Of a stretch of DNA of 64,000 nt, positions 28,228 through 37,300 are shown one piece after another. This DNA is from Treponema sp. (GTDB lineage: Bacteria; Spirochaetota; Spirochaetia; Treponematales; Treponemataceae): NCBI GenBank assembly GCA_017617145.1, contig JAFZWX010000215.1:1-64000 (forward strand), in the 5' to 3' direction. A model generated the notes under the pieces. The model saw only the letters and a list, made by a program, of their open reading frames with translations. It did no database searches and was not told where the DNA came from. The position numbers and the translations under genes are program-made. How positions within the stretch are numbered: the first letter of the stretch is position 1; every line of letters starts with the position of its first letter.

Positions 28228-28446
28228 ATGGAAGATTTAGAAGGACTTTTTAATCAGGCAATGAACAGTCTTTGTTTTATAGATTGGTCTGAAACAGATG
28301 GAACCGATGTAGAAAAGGTTTTGAGATCAACTTTTTCAAAAGTTCTGCCAGAAAGAAAAGCAGAAATAATGACAAAGTTTGATGAAACAGCCGGACTGAA
28401 TAAATTTCAGAAAATGCTTATCAAAGAAAAGATGATGAAGTTATGA
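28228..28446 (+). CDS. Hypothetical protein
   Basis: 72 residues, ATG 28228 with GGAGATAAAAA upstream. Helical: LEGLFNQAMNSLCFIDWSETDGTDVEKVLRSTF and NKFQKMLIKEKMMKL. Stop overlaps the next start as ATGA-type. No family recognised. Confidence 0.5.
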   Translation: MEDLEGLFNQAMNSLCFIDWSETDGTDVEKVLRSTFSKVLPERKAEIMTKFDETAGLNKFQKMLIKEKMMKL

Positions 28447-28655
28447 TTGACAAAACTTTGCATGTTTTAGAGTTTATCTTGCTCATTTTATGTATGTTTT
28501 TCACGGCCAAGGTTTATATTCTGTTGCATAATGCAGAACAGAGCCTGAAAGATGCAGAAACCAGAGTTGAAAGAAAATGTGAAGAAACGGAAAGGCAATG
28601 CCAAAGAATTGCTGATTCCTGTATTTATGCAATGGCCAATAATGTGTGGGAGTAA
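28443..28655 (+). CDS. Single-pass membrane protein with coiled coil (spanin-like?)
   Basis: 70 residues. One N-terminal membrane segment (VLEFILLILCMFFTAKVYILL, 7-27), then a charged coiled coil (AEQSLKDAETRVERKCEETERQCQRIAD). The topology fits an inner-membrane spanin or a membrane tether, but lysis genes are not adjacent. Not assignable. Confidence 0.5.
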   Translation: MIDKTLHVLEFILLILCMFFTAKVYILLHNAEQSLKDAETRVERKCEETERQCQRIADSCIYAMANNVWE

Positions 28656-28659
28656 CTAT

Positions 28660-28875
28660 ATGCTTTATACAATCAAGAAAAAATGTGTTTGCAGAGCCGG
28701 AAAGATGTTTGATGTATCAACCGGAAAATTTGAAAAGTGTCTGCATTGCAAGGGAACAGGAATCAGGGTTATTTACACTTCTAAACTATGCAAATATTGT
28801 GGGGAACCGATAGAAAAAGGTTACTTTTGTGAGCCATGTGGAAAAGCTTTTAGGGAAGATTTGGAGGAAGAATAA
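28660..28875 (+). CDS. Zinc-ribbon protein
   Basis: 71 residues from ATG 28660. Two metal sites: CVCRAGKMFDVSTGKFEKCLHCKGTG (CxC...CxxCxGxG, DnaJ-zinc-like) and CKYCGEPIEKGYFCEPCG (CxxC...CxxC). Likely nucleic-acid or protein binding. Stop overlaps the following start. Confidence 0.6.
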   Translation: MLYTIKKKCVCRAGKMFDVSTGKFEKCLHCKGTGIRVIYTSKLCKYCGEPIEKGYFCEPCGKAFREDLEEE

Positions 28876-29070
28876 TGAAAATACAGCAATTGTGCGATGA
28901 ATTGACGATGCTTTTGTCATAATGGTCATGCTCAGGCAGATGTAAAATTTGTTTCTGGAGATGTAATTAAGAATGTTGGTGGAATTGAAATGATCGGTGA
29001 AGATGCAGCTTTGATTGTTTCAGAATTTAATAAAGCGGCAACGGAAATATCGGAGAAAGAAAATGTCTAA
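28875..29070 (+). pseudogene. Small gene with a +1 frameshift
   Basis: ATG 28875 reads MKIQQLCDELTMLLS then TAA at 28920-28922. One frame over, the sequence continues without a break as HNGHAQADVKFVSGDVIKNVGGIEMIGEDAALIVS to TAA 29068-29070. Together the halves make a coherent ~65-residue phage protein (C-x-N-G-H-x-x-x-D-V-K-F pattern). The shift is at CTTTTGTCATAATGG. Either a one-base indel or +1 frameshifting. Confidence 0.6.
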
Positions 29071-29638
29071 AGACGAAATTGCAAAAAGATTTTGTAAGTT
29101 TGAGTTATGCACACATAGAAATGGAGAAGGAATGTGTTGTCTTTACAATCAAGACAATTGTATCTTCCACAGGCTTGAAAAAGAAAATCATCTGCTTGGT
29201 GAACGCTGTACTCAACTTCTTAAAGACAAAGGTGAATTGATTGACCAGATAGCCGACATCAAAGCAAACTGTGACCTTGCCATAGAAGGCAGAGATGTGA
29301 AGATAATGGAACTTCGCTCGGAGAATATAAAATTAAAAGAGAAAATAAAGGAGTTAGAAAAATATGAAAAGCAAAAAGAATGGATAAGGGATAAGTTCAG
29401 AGAAACAATGCAATCAGAATGTGAACAAAAAGACAAACAGATTGCAGAACTGAAAGCACAGATAGAGAAAATGCGTTGTTGTTCAAACTGTAGGTATAAA
29501 TATAAATCTTGTTCTTGGACTAGTGAAAGCATTAAAGACGGAAAAATAACTTCGCATTACTGGAACAAAGAAAAGCAAGCCTATTGTGATGTAGGCGAAG
29601 GTGCAGAATATCAGTTATGGGAGATGAAAGAAAAATGA
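29063..29638 (+). CDS. Coiled-coil protein with Cys clusters
   Basis: 191 residues; ATG 29063 with GGAGAAAGAAA upstream. N-terminal CKFELCTHRNGEGMCCLYNQDNCIFH is a likely zinc site; residues ~45-135 form a long coiled coil (LLKDKGELIDQIADIK, IMELRSENIKLKEKIKELEKYEKQKE). C-terminal CCSNCRYKYKSCSW and YCDVGEG complete a second cluster. Structural/regulatory phage protein of unknown role. Confidence 0.6.
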   Translation: MSKDEIAKRFCKFELCTHRNGEGMCCLYNQDNCIFHRLEKENHLLGERCTQLLKDKGELIDQIADIKANCDLAIEGRDVKIMELRSENIKLKEKIKELEKYEKQKEWIRDKFRETMQSECEQKDKQIAELKAQIEKMRCCSNCRYKYKSCSWTSESIKDGKITSHYWNKEKQAYCDVGEGAEYQLWEMKEK

Positions 29639-29715
29639 TTGTTGGTATAATTCTATTAATTTTAGCAAGTTTTCTAATGGCTATTAATGAAAAACTAGGG
29701 GAGATAGAAAAATGA
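29635..29715 (+). CDS. Membrane micro-protein (26 aa)
   Basis: ATG 29635 overlaps the previous stop (ATGA); TGA 29713-29715 overlaps the next ATG. One hydrophobic helix (IVGIILLILASFLMAI) with a charged end. Tightly coupled start/stop on both sides supports translation. Confidence 0.5.
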   Translation: MIVGIILLILASFLMAINEKLGEIEK

Positions 29716-29888
29716 CAGTAGTTGTAAGGATAAAAGGAACAGATAAAATGATTGAAGTTGAAGATGTTGTTAATTTTAAAATGGACACTGCTCATTTTTG
29801 GCTGAAATTAAAGGGTGATGATTACAAAACGTTTTGGAGAAGAAATGTTGAACTTTTAAGGATAAAAGATAGCGAAGTGGAAAAGTAA
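29712..29888 (+). CDS. Hypothetical protein (58 aa)
   Basis: ATG 29712 overlaps the upstream stop; TAA 29886-29888. VVVRIKGTDKMIEVEDVVNFKMDTAHFWLKLKGDDYKTFWRRNVELLRI is a compact beta-rich sequence. GGGGAGA lies upstream. Not recognised. A TTATTTTAC/GTAAAATAA hairpin (29903-29934) separates it from the DUF551 gene. Confidence 0.55.
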   Translation: MTVVVRIKGTDKMIEVEDVVNFKMDTAHFWLKLKGDDYKTFWRRNVELLRIKDSEVEK

Positions 29889-29947
29889 AATAACAAACAA
29901 TCTTATTTTACCTTTAAGGCTGAAAGTAAAATAAAGGAGATAGAAAA

Positions 29948-30295
29948 ATGAAAGACGAAGAAATGGCAGAAGAATATGCAGATAAAACAGAAGCAAGGGA
30001 TTGGGAAGGTTTTGATATAACTAGAGAAATTCGTAAACAAGCCTTCCTTGCAGGACTTAAAGCAGGCAGACCACAATGGCACGATTTGAGAAAAGACCCG
30101 AAGGATTTACCGAAGAAAATCGGGAACTATCTTGTTTGTTATATAGACACTGTGTCAATGAGCAAAAATGTCTTTGAATTGGAGTTTGTTGATTTTCTTG
30201 AAGATTGCCATTGGATAGACGAAACTACCCACGAAATAGAAAAGTTTGACGAAGGTGTTATCGCTTGGTGTGAAATCCCCACTTTTAAGGAGTAA
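29948..30295 (+). CDS. DUF551-family protein
   Basis: 115 residues, ATG 29948 after GGAGATAGAAAA. N-terminal helix (EEMAEEYADKTEAR, RKQAFLAGLKAG) then the DUF551 core PQWHDLRKDPKDLPKKIGNYLVCYID ... EGVIAWCEIPTF. The family is common in phages, without known activity. The next gene is a paralogue. Confidence 0.72.
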   Translation: MKDEEMAEEYADKTEARDWEGFDITREIRKQAFLAGLKAGRPQWHDLRKDPKDLPKKIGNYLVCYIDTVSMSKNVFELEFVDFLEDCHWIDETTHEIEKFDEGVIAWCEIPTFKE

Positions 30296-30298
30296 ATT

Positions 30299-30631
30299 AT
30301 GTTTGAGAAAGACGCAGAAGAATATGCAAACAATAGAAGTGATAAGTTACAATTTGAAAGTTACACTCTTACATTTGCTTGTACTAAAAAAGCCTTTCAG
30401 AAAGGTGCAGAGTTCGGCTATAACAAGGCTAATGAATGGCATTATGTGAAAGACGGAGATTTACCGAAAGACGATATGTATGAAGCAGTCATTATAACTC
30501 CAAGTGGCGAATGGGAAAAGGGAATTTTCCGTAGAATAGATTGTGAATGTTATTGGAGAATAATTGGGTTTAATGAGAATGTAAAAGTTATCGCTTGGAA
30601 AGAAATCCCAACTTTTAATTTGGAGGATTAA
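30299..30631 (+). CDS. DUF551-family protein, paralogue
   Basis: 110 residues, three bases after the previous stop. EKDAEEYANNR and KKAFQKGAEFGYNKANEWHYVKDGDLPKDDMYEAVIITPSGEW, then VKVIAWKEIPTF. Same N-helix plus core layout as its neighbour, so a tandem duplication. Confidence 0.7.
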   Translation: MFEKDAEEYANNRSDKLQFESYTLTFACTKKAFQKGAEFGYNKANEWHYVKDGDLPKDDMYEAVIITPSGEWEKGIFRRIDCECYWRIIGFNENVKVIAWKEIPTFNLED

Positions 30632-30633
30632 AG

Positions 30634-30849
30634 ATGACAAATAGAGAATGGCTTGAAAATAAAATTGAAAAATATCTAGTTGTAATACTTATCTTTGTTA
30701 ATTTGATGCTTGTCGCATCTCTGTTTTGTGCTTTTCTAATTGATTCTCTTTTCTTGTGTATAACAGTTCCAACATTTTTATTGTGCGTGCCATTAAATAA
30801 AATTGTGCTAGATGAATGGTTAGATAAAGAACATAAAACAGAGAGGTGA
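30634..30849 (+). CDS. Small membrane protein
   Basis: 71 residues. Two hydrophobic segments (LVVILIFVNLMLVASLFCAFLI and SLFLCITVPTFLLCVPL) between a charged N-terminus and a charged C-terminus (DEWLDKEHKTER). Holin-like size, but no other support. Confidence 0.5.
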   Translation: MTNREWLENKIEKYLVVILIFVNLMLVASLFCAFLIDSLFLCITVPTFLLCVPLNKIVLDEWLDKEHKTER

Positions 30850-30852
30850 ATT

Positions 30853-31047
30853 ATGATTTTAGAAGAACTTGCAAAGGTGCTTGAAACAAGACATATATTC
30901 TACTTAAAAGATGTATGGGGAGTGCCATTTGCAAAGGTTCCGAGTGATAAACTTGAAGATTATAAAGATTATGTGATAGACAAACTTGAAGTTGAAGGCG
31001 GTGTTTTTTATATAAAAGCACATACATCAACAACAAATTGGTATTAA
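30853..31047 (+). CDS. Hypothetical protein
   Basis: 64 residues, ATG 30853 after AGAGAGGTGAATT. LEELAKVLETRHIFYLKDVWGVPFAKVPSDKLEDYKDYVIDKLEVEGGVFYIKAH: alpha/beta, acidic. Not recognised. Confidence 0.5.
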   Translation: MILEELAKVLETRHIFYLKDVWGVPFAKVPSDKLEDYKDYVIDKLEVEGGVFYIKAHTSTTNWY

Positions 31048-31059
31048 TGGAGTAGCAGT

Positions 31060-31308
31060 ATGACAAAAGAAGAACATAAAAGACTGATTGAAACTCTTGA
31101 TATATGGGTTGGAAACTGTGAATGTTTTTATAAGTCTTTCAAAGAAGATTTTGACAAAAGACCAGACGCAGTTGAAGAATTGAAATATAAATGTGGGCAG
31201 ATACACACTATAAATGAGTTTTTGTTTTCGGGGAAGTTTATCACAACTGAAAAATACCTTGAAGTTTACGATAGGCTTGAAAAATTAGAACTAAAGGAGA
31301 GTGAATAA
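31060..31308 (+). CDS. Hypothetical helical protein
   Basis: 82 residues. EEHKRLIETLDIWVGNCECFYKSFKEDFDKRPDAVEELKYKCGQIHTINEFLFSGKFI: helical, three Cys. No family recognised. Next start follows at once. Confidence 0.5.
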   Translation: MTKEEHKRLIETLDIWVGNCECFYKSFKEDFDKRPDAVEELKYKCGQIHTINEFLFSGKFITTEKYLEVYDRLEKLELKESE

Positions 31309-31458
31309 ATGACAGTAAAGTTTCGTTTGAAAGACAAGGTAGCGTGGTTATTTTCACCTTGTCGCAGATGTAATGACGGGATTGATTATTCTTGTATTTA
31401 TTGTCCCCACAGGAAAGAAGGAAAGAAATGGCAAAGAAAGAACTTAAAGAACAGTTGA
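31309..31458 (+). CDS. Small zinc-cluster protein (49 aa)
   Basis: ATG 31309 with AAAGGAGAG upstream; TGA 31456-31458. CRRCNDGIDYSCIYCPHRKEGKKW holds four Cys and a His as a probable zinc site. Overlaps the next gene by 31 bases in another frame. Confidence 0.5.
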   Translation: MTVKFRLKDKVAWLFSPCRRCNDGIDYSCIYCPHRKEGKKWQRKNLKNS

Positions 31459-31607
31459 AAAGTTACGAAGGGTATATCAACGATATTCCACTTGTCATAG
31501 ACCCTTGCAAACAATGTAAAAATCATACAGAAGAAAAAGGGTATGAAGAAAAGTGTGCAATTTGTTGTTGGTTTTATGATAGCAAGTTTGAGGTGGATGT
31601 GAATTAA
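31428..31607 (+). CDS. Small zinc-cluster protein (59 aa)
   Basis: ATG 31428 with GGAAAG upstream. KELKEQLKSYEGYINDIPLVIDPCKQCKNHTEEKGYEEKCAICCWFYDSKF: two Cys pairs. One of several tiny Cys proteins in this operon. Confidence 0.5.
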   Translation: MAKKELKEQLKSYEGYINDIPLVIDPCKQCKNHTEEKGYEEKCAICCWFYDSKFEVDVN

Positions 31608-31611
31608 AGTC

Positions 31612-31710
31612 AATTAAACTAACAATTCAACTAACGATTAAAGCTGATTAAAGTTGATATATAACCGGATGCAGCCAATAATAAACCTGGGATTGAGAAG
31701 GAGGTTTATT
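31612..31710 (+). promoter_or_regulatory. Direct-repeat intergenic region with a possible promoter
   Basis: CAATTAAACTAACAATTCAACTAACGATTAAAG contains repeated (C)AATT(A/C)AACTA units like those at 9835-9890. TTGATA near 31658 and AATAAT 17 bases later form a weak promoter. AAGGAGG precedes the micro-gene. Confidence 0.35.
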
Positions 31711-31800
31711 ATGAAAGACAATACTTTTATTTATTGGATTGTTGGTAAAATTGGTGGTATAATTTTGGGAATAATCATAAGCTTGATTATTATTTTGTAG
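31711..31800 (+). CDS. Membrane micro-protein (29 aa)
   Basis: ATG 31711 with AAGGAGGTTTATT upstream, TAG 31798-31800. MKDNTFIYWIVGKIGG then a hydrophobic IILGIIISLIIIL end. Strong ribosome-binding site. Function unknown. Confidence 0.5.
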   Translation: MKDNTFIYWIVGKIGGIILGIIISLIIIL

Positions 31801-31815
31801 GAAAATAAACTGAAA

Positions 31816-32133
31816 ATGAGTAAATTAAAAACATATTTATCTGATCATGCGGCTGTAACATTTGATGATGATGTTATTATTGAAATTAAACCAGACAGTC
31901 ATTGTTCAAGATGTTCATTAAAAGAAACAATAAATAATTATGTTCTTGATGAAGTAGAATATTTCCGAAACATAAATCATATTTCAAAAAGAGCCTGGAA
32001 AAAACGTGGTGTTATTGAATTAGATACAAAAGAATCTGGGTATTTTTCTTATTTTTTAGTTTATGAAACACGATTTAAGCAACGTTATCATAAAATCAAA
32101 TTTATTAATTTAGTATTAAAACAAGCTTATTAA
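31816..32133 (+). CDS. Hypothetical protein
   Basis: 105 residues. HAAVTFDDDVIIEIKPDSHCSRCSLKETINNYVLDEVEYFRNINHISKRAWKKRGVIELD: a CxxC pair and a basic C-terminus. Last gene before the structural module. Not recognised. Confidence 0.5.
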   Translation: MSKLKTYLSDHAAVTFDDDVIIEIKPDSHCSRCSLKETINNYVLDEVEYFRNINHISKRAWKKRGVIELDTKESGYFSYFLVYETRFKQRYHKIKFINLVLKQAY

Positions 32134-32141
32134 TTTAACTA

Positions 32142-32251
32142 ATGACAATTACAAAATTATAGTGTAAAATATAACTAAAATATTATTATTCAGGTATGTT
32201 GAGAAATCTGCAGCCGGTTATTGTTGATTAAAAACAATGGCCGGCTTTTTT
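32142..32251 (+). promoter_or_regulatory. Late promoter and leader hairpin of the portal gene
   Basis: ATGACA 32142-32147, 17-base spacer, TAAAAT 32165-32170. Then a GGTATGTTGAGA box (about 32194) and a 14-bp hairpin AGCCGGTTATTGTT/AACAATGGCCGGCT (32212-32225 with 32233-32246) followed by a T-run. The box and CAGCCGG are shared with the leader near 58976. Confidence 0.62.
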
Positions 32252-32287
32252 ATTTTAAATTTTCTTGTTTTGGGAGGAACCTTAAAA

Positions 32288-33889
32288 ATGGCAAGAGAAA
32301 AGATTGATGTAGATCAGTTGTTGGCAAAACGTGTTGCTTATAACAAAGAAGCTTATACTAAAATGCAGAAAGCAAAAAAAGAAAGTGAAAACATTTTCAA
32401 TCAGTATTTCTTTCTGGATAAAGGCCGTGAACATGGTGCTGATTCTATTTTCTATGATCCTTATTTTGTTTCTTCTAACTGTTTTGAAAACATCAGGACT
32501 ATTTCAAGAATTCAGTATGGTGGAATTCATTGCAGAACTTTAAGAGCCGTTGCAGCTAAAGCCTGGATTATAAATTGTTGTATTACTCATATTTCCAGAA
32601 AAATAAAGCCGTTTTTGAAGCCGGTAACGAGCCGTAATGAACGTGGATTTATTATACATAAACGATTTGAGCCGCAATTAAACAAAAAGGAAGATAAGGA
32701 GGCCGTAAAAATCCGTGATTTTATTTGTGCAACAGGTAATTATGTAGATCCCAGCCGTGATGATTTTGTAAAGTATTGTGTAAAACTTTTAAGGGATGAA
32801 TTGACTTTAGATCAGGTTGCAACAGAGATTCAGTATAACAAAAAAGGTGAACCGGTTGCATTTTTTGCCGTGGATGCTGCAACAATCGAAAGAGTTATTC
32901 CTGAGAAAGAAAATGAAACTGTATTCAAGTATTTGCAGATTGTGGACGGTATGCCATCTGCCGGTTATACACTTGATAACATGATTTTTGATTTTGAAAA
33001 TCCTAGAACAGACATTTATCATTCTATGTATGGATATTCACTTGTAGAACAGGCTGTAGATTTAATTACAAGTGAAATTAATACATTTATCTACAATGCC
33101 GGAAACTTTACTGAAAACAAGTTGCCAAAAGGTATGTTGTTGCTTAATTCTGATGCAAATTCAGATGTAATTGACGAAATGGAAGATTATATTGCAGAAA
33201 TTATGTCAGGCGGCCCATTGAATCAGTGGAGAATTCCAATTATTCCTAGTGGTGATAAAGATGCAAAACTTGAATGGAAAGCAATAAATACTAACCGTGA
33301 AATGGAATTTCAGGCATGGCTTGATTATCTATCAAGTGGTGTAATGGCCTTGTTTGGTTGTTCTGCCGATGAACTTGGAATTCAGAGCCAGAAATCTCAG
33401 GCAATGTTTGAAAATGGCGGCCAGGACAGAATGGCAGCTGCTAAAAGTTCATTGCTTGGTGATTTACTTGTATTCTTTGAATCTTACATTAATAAAATCG
33501 TTGCAAAAATCAATCCTGAATATGTTCTTGAATTCGTAGGTTATGAAAAAGACAATCCTAATACAGTTGCAGATCTTGATGAAAAAGAAGTAAGAACCTG
33601 GAAGTCTGTAAACGAAAAAAGAGCCGAAAAAGGCCTTGATCCGATTGATTTGACTAAGGTTGAAAATCCGGCTGACTTACCTATGAACGTTCAGTTGGTT
33701 CAGTTGTTCCAAAGTCAGCAAGCTCAGGATGATATGGGTGGAGATATGGACGGCATGGGTGGTTTTGGTGATGAAGAAGGTGGAGAAGAAAACGGTGAAG
33801 AAATGGAAGAACAGTTACCTTCTGAAATGGATGAAATGCTGCCGGAAGAAATGAATAAATCAATTAATAAATCAATGTTGATTATATAA
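32288..33889 (+). CDS. Portal protein
   Basis: 533 residues; ATG 32288 after GGGAGGAACC. The N-terminus is helical. LLNSDANSDVIDEMEDYIAEIMSGGPLNQWRIPIIPSG and YLSSGVMALFGCSADELGIQSQKSQAMFENGGQDRMAAAKSSLLGDLLVFFESYINKIVAKIN are the stem and wing parts of HK97/SPP1-type portals. C-terminal ~70 residues are Asp/Glu/Gly/Met-rich and disordered. Twelve copies would form the DNA channel at the capsid vertex, contacting TerL. Begins the structural operon. Confidence 0.85.
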   Translation: MAREKIDVDQLLAKRVAYNKEAYTKMQKAKKESENIFNQYFFLDKGREHGADSIFYDPYFVSSNCFENIRTISRIQYGGIHCRTLRAVAAKAWIINCCITHISRKIKPFLKPVTSRNERGFIIHKRFEPQLNKKEDKEAVKIRDFICATGNYVDPSRDDFVKYCVKLLRDELTLDQVATEIQYNKKGEPVAFFAVDAATIERVIPEKENETVFKYLQIVDGMPSAGYTLDNMIFDFENPRTDIYHSMYGYSLVEQAVDLITSEINTFIYNAGNFTENKLPKGMLLLNSDANSDVIDEMEDYIAEIMSGGPLNQWRIPIIPSGDKDAKLEWKAINTNREMEFQAWLDYLSSGVMALFGCSADELGIQSQKSQAMFENGGQDRMAAAKSSLLGDLLVFFESYINKIVAKINPEYVLEFVGYEKDNPNTVADLDEKEVRTWKSVNEKRAEKGLDPIDLTKVENPADLPMNVQLVQLFQSQQAQDDMGGDMDGMGGFGDEEGGEENGEEMEEQLPSEMDEMLPEEMNKSINKSMLII

Positions 33890-33911
33890 AAGCCATAAAT
33901 CAGGGGGAAGT

Positions 33912-34307
33912 ATGGTTAAAGCTTTTTGTCTTGATGAACTAAGAAACAATTTTAGAAATCAGGCTGGATGCAACAGAAAAAAACTGTTTGAAAAGAAAGC
34001 AAACGGAATCAGGTTTATTTTTAATAGGCAGTCTTTTAATAAAATCGGTTGTGATAAGTCTATTAATATTTCAAGAGAAAACGGCTTTACACCAGAAGAA
34101 CATTTTAAGGCAGCTGAGAATATCAAAGAGTATTTTGATAAATCAGAAGTTGTTTCACAAGGTTATGAAAACAAAAACGGCATAACAAGAACATATTATT
34201 TGTGCAGATATAAAATTACAGAAGGAAAATATGCTTGGATGCCGGTTGTAACATGGGGAAATGATGAGGGATTTATAGACTTTTATTTATCAAAGGATGG
34301 TGAATAA
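33912..34307 (+). CDS. Hypothetical protein, possible nuclease-type polyvalent domain
   Basis: 131 residues, ATG 33912 after CAGGGGGAAGT. C-terminal half EEHFKAAENIKEYFDKSEVVSQGYENKNGITRTYYLCRYKITEGKYAWMPVVTWGNDEGFIDFYLSK resembles the small RelE/EndoU-like domains at ends of phage polyvalent proteins (also at 46521). Between portal and MuF genes. Assignment weak. Confidence 0.45.
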   Translation: MVKAFCLDELRNNFRNQAGCNRKKLFEKKANGIRFIFNRQSFNKIGCDKSINISRENGFTPEEHFKAAENIKEYFDKSEVVSQGYENKNGITRTYYLCRYKITEGKYAWMPVVTWGNDEGFIDFYLSKDGE

Positions 34308-37300
34308 ATGAAGAAATTTAGGGTGCAGAAATCTGTTGTTGAGCAAATGACAGGCAAATTAAAAACTCTTGAAAAAGCCGATGAAAGGGCCGAATTTGCA
34401 GAAAAATTGCAAAATTCAGCCTTATACTCCCCAAAAAAGCAAATAACGAGCAAGTTACAGGCAAATAAGAATCATTCAAACTATTGGATTATTTTTGATG
34501 ATGAAGAAATTCAAAAATCAAAAAATCATTATGAAACGCAACCTAGAAGTCATGGTAAATTTGCATCTAGAGGGATTGAAAGTATAAAAGCAATAATAAA
34601 AGACATGGCTGAAAAATATAGTTATGATGACAAACAAAAAATTAAAGAATATAAAGAACGATGCAAAACTAAATATATAACTCCAAAAGGCAATGTGATT
34701 TTTTATGAAGGGGACAGGTTCGAACCTTATAAAAAATATACTGGTGAAGATAGACTTAGAAATAATGAAGAATTGAAAAATGCTATAACACTTGCTGATG
34801 GTGGATTTTCTGTATATATGCCATTGGAATTTAATCAAGATGGAAAGAAAAAATTTGATGCAATAGTTAATGATGTAAAGGTGGATTTTAAATATATGAG
34901 AGGTGATAGCATAAGAACTGTAGAAAGTCGCTATCAAGAAGGATTAAAGCAAGCTCCTAATATTTCTTATTATATTCCAAAAGGAAAAAAATCAACACAT
35001 AAAGAAATTGAAGAAACAATATACAGAGGGGCAAAAGGCTCAAAAAAAGAAAAAGGTATTGTTATTCTTTATTTTGAAGATGAAAATAAATTATATGGTA
35101 TGGATTTAAGAAACGTAGGAGAAACCATAAAAAAAAGCATACTAGAAAAGTATGCTTTTAAGGCGGAAACTCATCGCTTCCAAAATTGTGAAAATACACA
35201 ATTACAAAAGGTTAATTCCTTTTGTAAATTAAATATATCACAACAAAATAATTTGTCAAGTAAAAAAGTAATAAAATCTCTTACTTATTCCGGCCATAAA
35301 TTACAGGGTAGAACCAGACTTTATGGTATGGATATTTCCATTGAAAATAAAAAAGGCTCATATCGTTCAGGAACAGATAAAGACGGCCATAAGTGGAAAG
35401 TCCTGATGCATTATGATTACGGTTATATCAGGGGAACAGTTGGAGTAGACAAAGATCATTTAGATACCTATGTGGGACCAGATAAAAAAGCAAATAAAGT
35501 TTATGTAATTCATCAGAATGATCCGGTTACTCATAAATATGATGAAGATAAATGTATGTTATGTTTTAGTAGTGCTGCAGATGCCAAAGCAGCTTATATG
35601 AAACAATATGATAGGCCAGGTTTTTATGGTTCAATGACTACAATGACAATTGAACAGTTCAAAAGTTTTATTTTCAGCCATAAGGGAAAAATGGTTCATA
35701 AGTCTTTTGATATTAATATTACAGATATTACAGAAAACAATAAGCAGCAGAAACTTGAACAGTTCAGTAAAGCTCTTAATGCCATAGCAGATAACCGTCC
35801 TTTCATGATTAAACATATTCCTGTTGATGCATCAAAAAACTACGGCAATTTACTTGTAAGGATAACAGATTTTGATAGAAGCAAGATTGAAAAGGCTGTT
35901 CATAAGGTTGCATTATCGCTTGATACAGATATTAGTGGTGCCAGCAAGGGTGAAAGTTATGTATATGAAGCTCAGAAAGAACTTGCAGAAGGCTTTTTCA
36001 AAGAGTTTACAGATAAAACAAGGGCAATTTATAACTTTGTAATCAGTTATTTTGACTTGCCTGATATAAGAATTGTAAGCAAGGCCGGAGAATTAAAGCA
36101 TAAAGGAAAAATCCTTTACAATCCGGAAACAGGACTACCTATTAAAGAATCGGACTGGAAGAAGTTTGTAGTAGAACTTGAAAAATATCTGAACAGAAAC
36201 TATTCAGGAATTGGTGAGAAAATTGTTTTATCATCTGAAAGTCTTGGAATTATTCTTGACAGATTATCTAAAACAAACAGCCTTGAAGCAATAAGAAAAA
36301 TGAGCCTGAGTTCACTTAAAACAAAAAGGTATGACGTTGACTGGATTAGTGAATCAGTAAAAAACATGAAAGATACTTTTGGAGAAGTTATAAGTCGTGA
36401 AAGACAGGCAAGAATTCAGATTGCATGTGATTCAGCTGCTCAAAGGGTTACAAGGGTAAGTGATGACATAAGAAACAATATACAGCAGATAATAATTGAC
36501 GGCATCCGTGATAAACAAAGTAAATCTGTTGTAGCTCAGAACCTTTTTGATAAATGTGCAAGTCTGAATCGTGATATGCAGAGAATAGCAGATTCAGAAG
36601 TTCAGATGGCAGCTAACAGTGCATACATTAAGGAAGAAGTGTACAACTCAAAACCTGATGAAAAGGTTTATTTCAAACGTTTTGAAATGCTTGATGATAA
36701 CACTTGTAAAAAATGCAGAAAACTTAAAGGTACAATTGCTTTGTGGTCAGAAGTGCCGTTGCCGGATGAAAGAATAAAAGATGAATATGCAGAATATGCA
36801 ATATGGGATGGAAAAAATGAAGGTGATTGTCCTGTAGGAATTGTTCATCCTTGGTGTTATTCAGATGATACGGAAGTTATGACAAATAACGGTTGGAAAC
36901 TGTTTAAGGATGTAGAAAAAAATGACAAGATTATGTCAATTAATCCAGAAACAAAGGAAATAGATTTTATTCCTTTTGTAAAAAAGGTTCAGTATGAATA
37001 TAACGGTAAAATGATTCACTTTCCAGGCAGAAATTTTGATTTGTTGGTAACACCAGATCACAATATGCTCTATTTTGCCGGAAATGGTCATGGTGAAAAG
37101 CGTTTAAAAGAAATAATGGCAAAAGATTTGATAAAACAGACAGCATTTTCATTACCTAGAGCAATAGGAAAATGGGAAAAATCAGATACAAATACTGTAA
37201 AATTTGGTGATTTGACAGTTTCTAAAGTTCAGTATTTCAGATTATGGGCATGGTATCTTGCAGAAGGTAGTGGAAGATGTAGGGATGGATGTTATGAAGT

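Noticed and set aside
29212..29532. 106-codon minus-strand ORF opposite the coiled-coil gene
   Set aside because: Mirror of Glu/Lys-rich helix codons; no ribosome-binding site; the + strand gene is better supported. The same holds for the other minus-strand ORFs apart from the two repressors.
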